Shown: in pieces, positions 1 to 9,239 of the stretch
How the letters are laid out: each line of letters begins with the position of its first letter
How positions within the stretch are numbered: the stretch's first letter is position 1
Source of the DNA: Aldehydirespirator sp965220645
GTDB taxonomy: Bacteria; Actinomycetota; Acidimicrobiia; Acidimicrobiales; Aldehydirespiratoraceae
Reading direction: 5' to 3'
Assembly (NCBI GenBank): GCA_965220645.1
Contig: OZ244836.1
Coordinates: 1,054,001 to 1,118,000 of the forward strand
DNA length: 64,000 nucleotides
Translations under genes and position numbers: made by a program
Notes under the pieces: generated by a model
What the model saw: the letters and a program-made list of their open reading frames with translations, nothing else
What the model was told of the DNA's origin: nothing
The model's database searches: none

Positions 1-1
1 G

Positions 2-1048
2 CACCTGGCGCCTGCGCTGCTGTCCTACCCGCATCTGAACCTGCGCCAGAGGCTGGCCGTGCTGCGGGCCGGGCTGGCATTGAGGCGCCTCGATCCCGAC
101 GATCCGACCCTCGACGACATGACCTTCGGCGCATGGCTGTCGGCCCACGGCCAGGACGCAACCGCTATCGAGACATTCTGGAACCTGATCGTGTTGCCGA
201 CGGTCAATGCCAGCGCGGCCGAAGCCTCTCTCAAGCTGGCGGCCAAGGTGTTCGTCACGGGGCTGCTCACCGAGGCCGGCGCGGCCGACATCGGCTTGGC
301 CCGGGTGCCGCTCTCGGCCCTGCACGGCGACGCCGCCCGCCGGGCCCTGGAAGCCGGCGGAGGCGAGGTCCGCTCGCGCGTCCCGGTGAAGGCGGTGCGT
401 TCCGGCGCCGCGGGCCTGGAAGTACGGACCGACGAGCAGGTATTCGAGGCCGACTCGGTGGTGGTGGCGGTACCCCACGACGCGGTGGCCGGACTGCTTC
501 CCCCCGGCACCGTCGCGGCCCAGGACCGGCTGGTCGAGCTGGGCACCTCCCCGATCGTCAACGTCCACCTGGTGTATGACCGCCCGATCACCGACTTGGC
601 CTTCTTCGCCACAGTCGGCAGCGATGCGCAGTTCGTGTTCGACCGCACCGAGGGCGCCGGGCTCGACGACGGTCGGCAGTGCTTGGCGGTGTCGCTCTCG
701 GCCGCCGAGTCCTACATCGGCATGGCCTCCGCCGATCTCGTGTCACACTTCATCGCGGAGCTGGCCCGCCTGCTGCCCGCGGCCCGCGGCGCCACCGTCA
801 CCGAGTCGATCGTCACCCGCGAGCACTCGGCCACCTTCCTCGGCGTGCCGGGAACCGACACCCTGCGAGCCGGCACCGAGTGCGACCTCCCCGGCGTGTA
901 TCTGGCCGGTGCCTGGAGCGACACCGGCTGGCCGGCCACGATGGAGGGGGCGGTCCGCAGTGGAACCGGGGCCGGCCGCCTCGCGGCCCGCTTCGCATCC
1001 CGGTCCGCGAGCGGCAACGCGGCCGGTTCAGCGGGCCCGGATGTTTGA
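2..1048 (+). CDS. hpnE: Hydroxysqualene dehydroxylase HpnE, 3' part
   Basis: FAD-dependent amine-oxidase/phytoene-desaturase-type enzyme that in the known family converts hydroxysqualene to squalene for hopanoid or sterol synthesis. The frame is open from base 2, so the N-terminus with the FAD-binding GxGxxG lies outside the window; 348 residues are visible. Family features are the NASAAEASLKLAAKVF stretch about 70 residues in and the C-terminal FAD motif GVYLAGAWSDTGWPATMEGA followed by SGxxAG. A GTG at 59 is internal, because similarity continues upstream of it. No other hopanoid gene is in view. HpnE is preferred over a generic desaturase from the overall pattern. Confidence 0.85.
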   Translation, partial: HLAPALLSYPHLNLRQRLAVLRAGLALRRLDPDDPTLDDMTFGAWLSAHGQDATAIETFWNLIVLPTVNASAAEASLKLAAKVFVTGLLTEAGAADIGLARVPLSALHGDAARRALEAGGGEVRSRVPVKAVRSGAAGLEVRTDEQVFEADSVVVAVPHDAVAGLLPPGTVAAQDRLVELGTSPIVNVHLVYDRPITDLAFFATVGSDAQFVFDRTEGAGLDDGRQCLAVSLSAAESYIGMASADLVSHFIAELARLLPAARGATVTESIVTREHSATFLGVPGTDTLRAGTECDLPGVYLAGAWSDTGWPATMEGAVRSGTGAGRLAARFASRSASGNAAGSAGPDV

Positions 1049-1106
1049 TTCCAAACCCTTTGGAGCGGAGGCCGAGCGAATAGACAGAGACCACCGGTTG
1101 TCTCGG

Positions 1107-1166
1107 CGAGGCACTGAGCGAGGCCGTGGCCCGAGCGGCCCGTGAGCGAAGCGAACAAGAGCGGGA
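1107..1166 (+). repeat. 60-bp dispersed intergenic repeat, copy 1
   Basis: This 60-base block starts with cgaggcactgagcgaggccg and matches 6831-6890 at 58 of 60 positions by eye. A short shared stretch (ggccgagcgaat) precedes both copies. It begins about 60 bases after the hpnE stop, in a 208-base gap that otherwise shows nothing I can name. It contains two tgagcga words. It is not a transposon end with a visible transposase, and its function is unknown. Confidence 0.85.
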
Positions 1167-1256
1167 AAGGAGCAGCGCATCGCGACCAGTTCGCAACCGG
1201 TCCGCGCTTGGTCCGAGTGCGAGACTCCGCGGGCGACACCGACTAAGGTTCGAGCC

Positions 1257-1877
1257 ATGACTCCCCAGCACGCTCAATCCTCGGGAGGGGGCTCGGCGGG
1301 GCGGGCGATCGTGCTTGTGATCGTGGCGGTTGCGCTGGGCGCGTTCTTGCTGGCGCGAGGCTTCGACGGCTCCGACGACAACGACACCGATGCCTCCCCC
1401 GGCGAGACCGAGACGGACCCCTCCACCAACGGCGATCCCGACGAGAGCTCCGAGTCCAACGGCACGACGTCAACCACAACCACCACCACAACCACCACAA
1501 CGGCTCCCCCCGTGGTCACCCACCTGCCCGGTGAGGTCAAGGTGGCGGTGATGAACGGCACCGGCGAGCGGGGACGGGCCGGTCGCACGGCCGACACGCT
1601 CAACGCCACGGGATATGTGACCGCAGCCAAGAACACGCAGCAGGACCGGGTTGACACGTCGGTCATCTACTACCGGCCGGGGTACGGGGACGACGCCAAG
1701 GCGGTTGCGTCGGTGCTCGGCGCCCCCCCGGACATCATCACGCCCGCCCCGACGACGATCATGACCCTGATCAGGAGCCCGGAGTCGCCAGCGGACCTCG
1801 AGGAATTCAACGTATTCGCGGTCGTCGGCAGCGACGACGTGATCCTCGACCCCTCGCCGCCCGCTGATTCCGGATAG
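1257..1877 (+). CDS. LytR C-terminal-domain membrane-anchored protein
   Basis: A 206-residue protein with a short cytoplasmic N-terminus, one membrane segment (about 16-34), an acidic Ser/Thr/Asp-rich linker with a run of threonines (about 70-82), and a C-terminal LytR_C-type domain (about 93-195) beginning VKVAVMNGTG and containing VIYYRPGYGDDAKAVASVLG. LytR_C domains occur alone or at the end of LCP cell-wall ligases and are thought to act outside the membrane in envelope biogenesis. There is no LCP catalytic domain here, so a structural or regulatory envelope role is inferred. The ATG start fits the usual architecture. Confidence 0.8.
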   Translation: MTPQHAQSSGGGSAGRAIVLVIVAVALGAFLLARGFDGSDDNDTDASPGETETDPSTNGDPDESSESNGTTSTTTTTTTTTTAPPVVTHLPGEVKVAVMNGTGERGRAGRTADTLNATGYVTAAKNTQQDRVDTSVIYYRPGYGDDAKAVASVLGAPPDIITPAPTTIMTLIRSPESPADLEEFNVFAVVGSDDVILDPSPPADSG

Positions 1878-1903
1878 AGGCGCTCGCACGGACTGACCGC
1901 GGC

Positions 1904-1924
1904 TCTCGCGGGGATACCGCGAGA
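1904..1924 (+). terminator. Hairpin between LytR_C gene and glycerate kinase
   Basis: An 8-bp perfect stem (tctcgcgg/ccgcgaga) with a 5-base loop lies 27 bases after the LytR_C stop and 14 bases before the next GTG. There is no T-run, so intrinsic termination is uncertain. It could equally affect translation of the glycerate kinase. Confidence 0.4.
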
Positions 1925-1937
1925 ATGCCGCAAGAAT

Positions 1938-2939
1938 GTGGCTGTGCGCGTGCTGGCAGCACCCGACAAGTTCCGCGGCACGGCCTCCGCAACACAGATC
2001 GCAGAGGCCATAGCTGCGGCTGCTGGCGCTGTCTCCGCCTCCTGCGACCTTGCACCCATGGCCGACGGGGGAGAGGGAACCCTTGACGCGCTGGGTGGCG
2101 CCAACCGCTCGTCGGTGGTGACCGGTCCGCTCGGCGAGCCGGTCACCGCGCCATGGCGGCTCAGCCGCGGCGTTGCCGTCATCGAGATGGCCCTCGCCTC
2201 GGGCCTGGCCGTGGCCGGCGGCGCCTCGAGCAACGACCCGGTCAACGCCACCACATCGGGCACCGGCGAGTTGATCGCCGAGGCGGTCGAGGCCGGCGCG
2301 CAGCGGGTGCTGGTGGCGGTGGGCGGCTCGGCAACCACCGACGGCGGCCTCGGCGCGCTGGAGGCCCTGCCCTCTGTGGCCCGGATGGCGGGGGTGGAGA
2401 TGATCGTGGCGTGCGACGTGCGCACGGCCTTCGTTGACGCAGCCGCGGTCTACGGTCCCCAGAAGGGAGCCTCGCCCGTCCAAGTCGAGCTGCTGACCCG
2501 GCGGCTCAGACGGCTGGCGCAGATCTACGAGCGCGACTTCGGCGTGGACGTCACCACGCTGACGGGCGCGGGCGCAGCCGGCGGCCTGGCCGGAGGCCTG
2601 GCATCAAGGGGCGCCAGCCTGGTCAACGGCTTCGAGGTGGTTGCCGAGGAGATCGACCTGGGCGAGCGGATCCTCAACGCCGAGGTGGTCGTCACCGGCG
2701 AGGGCCGCTACGACGCCACGTCGTTGCAGGGCAAGGTGGTCGGGGGTGTCGCTGAGCTTGCAGCCGAGTCAGGCACAAGGGCGATAGCCGTGGTCGGCAG
2801 CTCGGACTCCTCGGCGGACATACCCGAGAGCCTGGAGCTCCTCAACCTCACCGCCCGGTTCGGCTCCGAGCGCGCTCACGCCGACCCCTGCAGATGTGTG
2901 AGAGAGGCCCTCGAGGATGTCCTTCGAGGCCGTCCTTAG
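1938..2939 (+). CDS. Glycerate kinase (GlxK family)
   Basis: Phosphorylates D-glycerate with ATP, linking glyoxylate or serine breakdown to glycolysis. The 333-residue protein has the family N-terminus APDKFRGTASA, the MADGGEGTLD motif (41-50), the glycine-rich segment GAGAAGGLAGGLAS in the second half and GEGRYDATSLQGK near the C-terminus. It is somewhat shorter than the usual 370-380 residues. The start is taken as the GTG giving MAVRVLAAPDKF, because the strand begins immediately after it. The stop overlaps the stop of the convergent small gene. Whether the product is 2- or 3-phosphoglycerate cannot be read from the sequence. Confidence 0.88.
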   Translation: MAVRVLAAPDKFRGTASATQIAEAIAAAAGAVSASCDLAPMADGGEGTLDALGGANRSSVVTGPLGEPVTAPWRLSRGVAVIEMALASGLAVAGGASSNDPVNATTSGTGELIAEAVEAGAQRVLVAVGGSATTDGGLGALEALPSVARMAGVEMIVACDVRTAFVDAAAVYGPQKGASPVQVELLTRRLRRLAQIYERDFGVDVTTLTGAGAAGGLAGGLASRGASLVNGFEVVAEEIDLGERILNAEVVVTGEGRYDATSLQGKVVGGVAELAAESGTRAIAVVGSSDSSADIPESLELLNLTARFGSERAHADPCRCVREALEDVLRGRP

Positions 2940-3157
2940 CGGCGGTGCCTCCCGGTCAGGACCCAGAAGACCAGGCCCACAAAGACCACCAGGATCATCA
3001 GCAGGGTGACCAGCCAGGCAAAGATGGTCACGATCCACTTCACCACGGTGACCGCTCCCACTACAGCCAGCGCTCCCACAATGAGCTGGCCCGGCCAGGG
3101 CAGGCGGCCCAGCCGTTCCACGGCTCCACCCGCCCCCTTCTCCATAGGTGATTCCAC
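2936..3157 (-). CDS. Small predicted membrane protein
   Basis: A 73-residue reading frame with a charged N-terminus, a hydrophobic stretch from about 23 to 68 that could form two membrane spans, and a basic tail (GRHRR). No family is recognised. Its TAA (2936-2938) overlaps the TAG of the convergent glycerate kinase gene. Support is the clean hydrophobic pattern and the positive-inside tail; a small inner-membrane protein is likely but its function is unknown. Confidence 0.55.
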   Translation of the reverse strand: MESPMEKGAGGAVERLGRLPWPGQLIVGALAVVGAVTVVKWIVTIFAWLVTLLMILVVFVGLVFWVLTGRHRR

Positions 3158-3231
3158 GGGTCGATCCTATCGCCGGGCCTATACCATGGCCCGGTCCCGT
3201 CAACCCTTTCGCGAGCCCAGCGAGGAACGCC

Positions 3232-3513
3232 ATGGCCGTCACTGTTCGAGTGCCCACCACCCTGAGAGTTCTCACCGCCGGCGCGTCGGAGGTGGCCGTC
3301 GACGGCGCCACCCTTGCGGAGGTGCTCGACTCGCTGGAGTCAACCCATCCGGGCTTCCGGGACCGGATCCTCGACGAGGCGGGCGAGCTGCGCCGCTTCG
3401 TCAACGTGTTCATCAGCGACGACGACGTCCGCTTCCTCGACGGGCTCGGCACCGCCGTCCACGACGGCGCCACGGTGAGCATCGTGCCCGCAGTCGCGGG
3501 CGGGCGCGGCTGA
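3232..3513 (+). CDS. CysO/MoaD-like sulfur carrier protein
   Basis: A 93-residue ubiquitin-fold protein of the ThiS/MoaD superfamily, closest in pattern to mycobacterial CysO, which carries sulfur as a C-terminal thiocarboxylate for cysteine synthesis with CysM and the peptidase Mec. Shared features include the TVRVPTTLR start, RFVNVFISDDDVRF in the second half and VSIVPAVAGG at the end. The diglycine is followed by two extra residues (RG), so it would need trimming before activation if it works like CysO. The ATG at 3232 is chosen because it has a gaggaa ribosome-binding site; an upstream ATG at 3148 only adds non-homologous residues. No cysM, mec or moeB-like gene is nearby. Confidence 0.82.
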   Translation: MAVTVRVPTTLRVLTAGASEVAVDGATLAEVLDSLESTHPGFRDRILDEAGELRRFVNVFISDDDVRFLDGLGTAVHDGATVSIVPAVAGGRG

Positions 3514-3592
3514 GGCACCGCCACCCCCGAAATCCCCCCTCGAAGCGGCGACATTCGCGCTCTGAGGGGTTGTCATCGCGGGTCTACGGCGG

Positions 3593-3624
3593 TTGACTTG
3601 GCACTCGTGGCACGCGAGTGCCAA
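3593..3624 (+). promoter_or_regulatory. CIRCE operator with overlapping -35 element
   Basis: Positions 3598-3624 form a perfect 9-9-9 inverted repeat, TTGGCACTC, nine bases, GAGTGCCAA, matching the CIRCE operator bound by the heat-shock repressor HrcA. A TTGACT hexamer (3593-3598) overlaps its left end. No convincing -10 was seen. It lies 54 bases before the groEL ATG. Confidence 0.9.
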
Positions 3625-3677
3625 CCCAGGCAACCAAGAGACAGCCGGCCCTGTGCAGGGCCGTTCCGGAGGTTCAA

Positions 3678-5300
<1,623 letters not shown>

Positions 5301-5321
5301 GTCCCAGTTCTCCTCCCCCAA

Positions 5322-5358
5322 CAACAGCCCGGCCCGTCCCCTCGGCGCCGGGCTGTTG
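5322..5358 (+). terminator. Terminator-like hairpin after groEL
   Basis: A perfect 12-bp inverted repeat (caacagcccggc/gccgggctgttg) with a 13-base loop begins 21 bases after the groEL stop. No T-run follows, as is common in high-GC genomes. Confidence 0.7.
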
Positions 5359-5384
5359 CGCGTCCAGGCTCCGGCACCCGACAA

Positions 5385-5431
5385 GAATTGGCAGCGTCTT
5401 GCTCGCCATGCGTGCATCTTGCTGCCAGTTC
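5385..5431 (+). repeat. Inverted repeat upstream of the nitrobindin-like gene
   Basis: The arms gaattggcagc (5385-5395) and gctgccagttc (5421-5431) pair over 11 positions with one G-T wobble around a 25-base loop. It lies in the leader region of the next gene, so it could be an operator or an RNA structure. Confidence 0.35.
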
Positions 5432-5466
5432 TCCGGTCGGCTCGGTGCATGCTGGGATAGGTTGCC

Positions 5467-5949
5467 GTGATGCCGGAGCTCCATCCGATGTGCGAGCCGC
5501 TCGCGCCGCTACTAGGGACCTGGCGGGGCCCGGGCCGGGGGAGCTACCCGACCATCGACGACTTCGATTACACCGAGGAGCTCGTCTTCGGCCACGTCGG
5601 CAAGCCGTTCCTGTCCATGGGCCAGCGCAGCCGGGACCTCTTGACGGGTGAGCCGCTGCACGCCGAGGTCGGGTACCTGCGGGCGCGGCCCGACGGGGCC
5701 GTCGAGCTGACGGTGGCCCAGCCGTCGGGGATCGTCGAGGTCGATGTGGGCTCCGTGACTGAGACCTCGGACGGCCTGGTCGTGGAGTTGGAGTCGGCCC
5801 AGGTGAGCCTCACGCCGTCGGCGAAGTCGGTGACGGCGGTGCGCCGCCGCCTGCGCCTGACCGGCACGACACTGGTGTCGGAGCTGTGGATGGCCGCGGT
5901 CGGCGAGGCCGATCTCATCCACCACGTGCGATCAGAGCTGTCGCAATAG
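5467..5949 (+). CDS. Nitrobindin-like heme-binding beta-barrel protein
   Basis: A 160-residue protein of the nitrobindin/THAP4-type lipocalin-like family, whose members bind ferric heme and are proposed to isomerise peroxynitrite. It shows the conserved LGTWRGPGRGSYP near the N-terminus, GKPFLSMGQRSRD in the barrel, and a C-terminal HHVRSEL whose histidines (152/153) occupy the usual heme-ligand region. GTG at 5467 or ATG at 5470 could start translation. FdhD and HemQ, a heme-making enzyme, follow on the same strand. Confidence 0.78.
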   Translation: MMPELHPMCEPLAPLLGTWRGPGRGSYPTIDDFDYTEELVFGHVGKPFLSMGQRSRDLLTGEPLHAEVGYLRARPDGAVELTVAQPSGIVEVDVGSVTETSDGLVVELESAQVSLTPSAKSVTAVRRRLRLTGTTLVSELWMAAVGEADLIHHVRSELSQ

Positions 5950-6000
5950 GGCAGGCAGCGCGCTGCGGCCGGTCGCTGCGGGGTGCCGTAGCCTGTGGTC

Positions 6001-6825
6001 ATGGCCACCAAGTCGAGGAGCCAGCAGCGGCTGGTGCGGCCCTGGACCGGCGAGGGCCCCGGCGAGGACCGGCGGACCGACCGCCTCGCATCCGAGGAAC
6101 CCATGGCCATCGAACTCGACGACGTACGGGTGGCCACCACCATGCGCACCCCGGGCAACGACTTCGAGCTGGCCGTCGGCTTCTGCTTCGCCGAGGGACT
6201 GCTGGACGGCCACGGTGTGACCCAGGTGAAGTACTGCGCCAAGGGCTCAGCCGCGGCCACCGACTTCAACGTGGTGTCGGTGTCCACCGGAGGCAAGGCC
6301 CCGCCACCCCGGCCCCGGCTCACGACCACCACCTCGTCGTGCGGTTTCTGCGGCACGAGCGAGATCGATGAACTCACCTCCAAGCTCGATGCGGTCACCG
6401 GCGAGCCGGTGCCGTGGGAGGCGCTTGCCTGCGCCCCCGAGCAGCTCCGGCCGACACAGACGCTGTTCGAGGCCACCGGAGCCGTCCATGCGGCCGGGCT
6501 GGTTTCCTACGACGGCTCGGTCTCGGTGGTCCGCGAGGACGTGGGCCGCCACAACGCGGTCGACAAGCTCATCGGCCGGCTGTTCCTCGACGGCCGCCTG
6601 CCGGCCACCGGGCTGGGCCTGGTGGTCAGCGGGCGGGCCAGCTTCGAGCTGGTTCACAAGGCCTGGGCCGGCGGGTTCCGGGCCCTGGTGGCGGTGAGCG
6701 CCCCCACGGCGCTGGCCGCGGCCACCGCCGAGGCCGCCGGGATGCAACTGGCCGGCTTCGCCCGCAACGGCGCCATGACCGTCTACGTCGGCGCCCCAGA
6801 GGCCGAGCGAATGGGCCCCAGCTAG
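6001..6825 (+). CDS. fdhD: Formate dehydrogenase sulfurtransferase FdhD
   Basis: FdhD takes sulfur from a cysteine desulfurase and adds it to the bis-MGD molybdenum cofactor, which activates formate dehydrogenases. The 274-residue protein carries the functional CxxC pair in SSCGFCGTSEIDEL (Cys114, Cys117) and the REDVGRHNAVDKLIG segment typical of the family. The ATG at 6001 is preferred to the GTG two codons upstream. No formate dehydrogenase is in the window, so the client is elsewhere. The second copy of the 60-bp repeat begins six bases after the stop. Confidence 0.93.
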   Translation: MATKSRSQQRLVRPWTGEGPGEDRRTDRLASEEPMAIELDDVRVATTMRTPGNDFELAVGFCFAEGLLDGHGVTQVKYCAKGSAAATDFNVVSVSTGGKAPPPRPRLTTTTSSCGFCGTSEIDELTSKLDAVTGEPVPWEALACAPEQLRPTQTLFEATGAVHAAGLVSYDGSVSVVREDVGRHNAVDKLIGRLFLDGRLPATGLGLVVSGRASFELVHKAWAGGFRALVAVSAPTALAAATAEAAGMQLAGFARNGAMTVYVGAPEAERMGPS

Positions 6826-6830
6826 GCGGG

Positions 6831-6890
6831 CGAGGCACTGAGCGAGGCCGTGGCCCGAGTGGCCCGTGAGCGCAGCGAACAAGAGCGGGA
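6831..6890 (+). repeat. 60-bp dispersed intergenic repeat, copy 2
   Basis: Matches 1107-1166 at 58 of 60 positions by eye and lies entirely between the fdhD stop and the hemQ start. Both copies are in the same orientation and directly 3' of a coding region. Confidence 0.85.
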
Positions 6891-6926
6891 CTGCCCGCGC
6901 TGCGCAGCCCTTCGTAGACTGCGGTG

Positions 6927-7601
6927 ATGCTGGAATCGGTCGGTGTGGGTCAGGGGCTGGTCGTGGTGCACCTGTTCTGCGCCCGCACGCCCGACACCGA
7001 CGACGCTGCCGTGCTCAGCGCGGTCAAGGACGCCACCGAGGCGGGAACCCAGGTGGTGACCGTGGCGGTGCTGGGCCACAAGGCGCAGCTGTGCTTCATG
7101 GGCCTGCATGCCGACGCCTGGGCGCTGCGCGACCTCCAGACCGGCCTGGCCCGGGCCGGGCTCGACATCGCCGACAGCTATGTGTCGATCACCGAGCTGT
7201 CCGAGTACGCCCTGGGACTGCCCGCGGAGATGGCCGACATGCGCCTGAATCCCAAGCTGCCCCCGCCGGGCAAGCCGGCCTGGTGCTTCTACCCCATGAC
7301 CAAGCGGCGCAACGTCGGCCAGAACTGGTACGAGCTCGGATTCGACGAGCGCAAGGAGCTCATGTACGAGCACGGTGCGTCGGGTCGCAAGTTCGCGGGG
7401 CGCATCGTGCAGCTGGTGACCGCGTCCACCGGGCTCGATGACTGGGAATGGGGCGTCACCCTGTTCGGCGAGGACATAAGCGCCCTCAAGGAGACCGTCT
7501 ACACCATGCGCTACGACCGGGCCTCGGCCGCCTACGCCGAGTTCGGCCCCTTCGTAACCGGCCTGGTGGGGCCGGCCGACGAGATCCTCGCCCGTGTCTG
7601 A
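6927..7601 (+). CDS. hemQ: Coproheme decarboxylase HemQ (ChdC)
   Basis: Oxidatively decarboxylates two propionates of coproheme to give heme b, the last step of the coproporphyrin-dependent pathway of Actinobacteria and Firmicutes. The 224-residue protein of the chlorite-dismutase family has FYPMTKRR (Tyr122, in the segment holding the catalytic tyrosine), YEHGASGRKF (His149, candidate axial heme ligand), STGLDDWEWG (168-176) and MRYDRASAAYAEFGPF. It ends inside the start of the NUDIX gene (8-nt overlap), suggesting co-translation. ATG at 6927 is chosen; a GTG one codon upstream is possible. Confidence 0.93.
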   Translation: MLESVGVGQGLVVVHLFCARTPDTDDAAVLSAVKDATEAGTQVVTVAVLGHKAQLCFMGLHADAWALRDLQTGLARAGLDIADSYVSITELSEYALGLPAEMADMRLNPKLPPPGKPAWCFYPMTKRRNVGQNWYELGFDERKELMYEHGASGRKFAGRIVQLVTASTGLDDWEWGVTLFGEDISALKETVYTMRYDRASAAYAEFGPFVTGLVGPADEILARV

Positions 7602-8286
7602 ACCCTCCGGACCGCAGCCGCGGCCGGCGGGCGAGGTCGAGATCCTGCGCTGGGCCGAGAGCCTGGCCGGGATAGCCCAGACCGGCCTGGGCTTCACCAA
7701 GAGCCGCTACGAGCAGGAGCGCTTCGAGGAAGTGCTGGCCGTGGCAGCCGACATCCGGGCCCACAGCGCGGTCGGTATCGACGCCGGCAACCAGGTTCAG
7801 GACTGGCTCGGCGGGGTCGGCGAAGGCATCGCCGGATACATCACGCCGAAGATCACAGTGGGCGCCATCGTCGGCGACGACGATGGCCGGATACTGCTGG
7901 TGCAGCGGGCCGACTCCGGCTGGTGGCTGTACCCCACCGGGTGGTCCGACGTGGGTTACTCACCCTCGGAGGTGGCGGTCAAGGAGGTGCACGAGGAGAC
8001 CGGGATCGACTGCGAGGTGATCCGTCCCATCGCCATCCTCGACGGGATGCGCCTCGGCTTCCACCGGGTGCCGCTGGTGTCCATCGTGTTCTGTTGCCGC
8101 AGCCTCGGTGGGAAGCTGAAGGCCCACCCGCTCGAGTGCTCCGACGTGGGGTTCTTCGCCGAGGGCGACCTGCCCGAGCGGACCGCCCGTCCCGAGATGT
8201 GGGCCGCGCACGCTTTCAAGGCCATCCGGGGCGAGCCGGTGGATGTGCTCTTCGACCATCCCCGCACCCCGCCGTGGCGGAGCTAG
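7594..8286 (+). CDS. NUDIX hydrolase with N-terminal extension
   Basis: A 230-residue NUDIX-superfamily protein, probably hydrolysing a nucleoside diphosphate linked to another group. An N-terminal helical segment of about 85 residues precedes the NUDIX fold (about 86-225). The NUDIX box runs from GYSPSE to VHEETGI (121-138): the EExG core is intact, but the usual first Glu after Gly is Tyr and the usual Arg is Lys. It overlaps hemQ and ends on a CTAG shared with the stop of the convergent PAC2 gene. The substrate cannot be predicted. Confidence 0.82.
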   Translation: MSEPSGPQPRPAGEVEILRWAESLAGIAQTGLGFTKSRYEQERFEEVLAVAADIRAHSAVGIDAGNQVQDWLGGVGEGIAGYITPKITVGAIVGDDDGRILLVQRADSGWWLYPTGWSDVGYSPSEVAVKEVHEETGIDCEVIRPIAILDGMRLGFHRVPLVSIVFCCRSLGGKLKAHPLECSDVGFFAEGDLPERTARPEMWAAHAFKAIRGEPVDVLFDHPRTPPWRS

Positions 8287-9161
8287 CCGCCCTCGCGCAG
8301 GAACTTCTCGACCTCGGCCACCAGCAGGTCGGGGTCGTCGCTTAGGGCCGTGTCGTCGTCTTCCTCGCGGCCGGCGTCCCAGGCCTTCTCGAGGCGAGCC
8401 ACATACTCTGCGGTCTCGTCGTCCTCAGCCACGATCCTGGTGATCTCCCGCTCATAGGTCTTCGCCCGCTGCTCCAGGTCGAAGGTCGGCACCGGAGCCC
8501 CCATCAGGGCGCAGACCCGGTTGACCAGCGCCAGCGCAGCCTTGGGAGACGGCGCGGCCGGCATGTACGACGGCACCGCAGACCAGAACGACGCAGTGCG
8601 ATAGCCGGCGTCGCGGCAGGCCGACGCCAGCACGCCGACGATCCCGGTGGGCCCCTCGTAGGCGGACGGCGTGAGGCCGAGCTCGGCTCGCAACTGCTCG
8701 TCGTCGGTGGAGCCGTACACCTCCACGTCGCGGCTATGGGGCACCTCGGCAAGCAGCGCGCCGAGGGTGACCACCCGCTCGACACCGAGCATCCCGGCCA
8801 GGGAGATCAGCTGGTGGGTGAACGTCCGCCACCGCAGCTGCGGCTCCGTGCCGATCAGCACGACCGCGTCGATGCCCGGATCGTCCAGCCGGGCAACCCG
8901 CACCTCGTTCAACGGCCATGTGATGCTCCGGGCCTTGCTCTCGTCCAGCTGAACGGTCGGCCGGGCGGCCGTGAAATCGAAGAACGGCTCGGGGTCGATC
9001 TCCGCCACCGGCACGCATCCCCAGCGACCGGCCAGGTGGGATGCCGCCGTGGTGGCCGCGTCGCCGGCGTCGTTCCAGCCCTCGAACGCGGCAATCAGCG
9101 TGGGACGGTTCAACTCGGGCGTGGGCCCCGACCACACGACATGCTCTGGCTCAATAGACAC
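8283..9161 (-). CDS. PAC2 family protein
   Basis: A 292-residue protein of the PAC2 (proteasome assembly chaperone 2-like) family, which is widespread in actinobacteria that have proteasomes. Typical features are AAFEGWNDAGDAAT near the N-terminus, the EPFFDFTAARPTV segment, IGTEPQLRWRTF and TGIVGVLASACRDAG. An acidic C-terminal tail (about 255-280) follows. The exact biochemical role is not established. GTG at 9161 is chosen because upstream residues look unrelated. Its stop overlaps the stop of the NUDIX gene. Confidence 0.82.
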   Translation of the reverse strand: MSIEPEHVVWSGPTPELNRPTLIAAFEGWNDAGDAATTAASHLAGRWGCVPVAEIDPEPFFDFTAARPTVQLDESKARSITWPLNEVRVARLDDPGIDAVVLIGTEPQLRWRTFTHQLISLAGMLGVERVVTLGALLAEVPHSRDVEVYGSTDDEQLRAELGLTPSAYEGPTGIVGVLASACRDAGYRTASFWSAVPSYMPAAPSPKAALALVNRVCALMGAPVPTFDLEQRAKTYEREITRIVAEDDETAEYVARLEKAWDAGREEDDDTALSDDPDLLVAEVEKFLREGG

Positions 9162-9239
9162 GGGCGCCCACCATACCGTCGCCGAAGCGGTGCCGACCCG
9201 CCCATCGGAGCACAATCTGGCCCCAGCTCAGCGTGGTCG

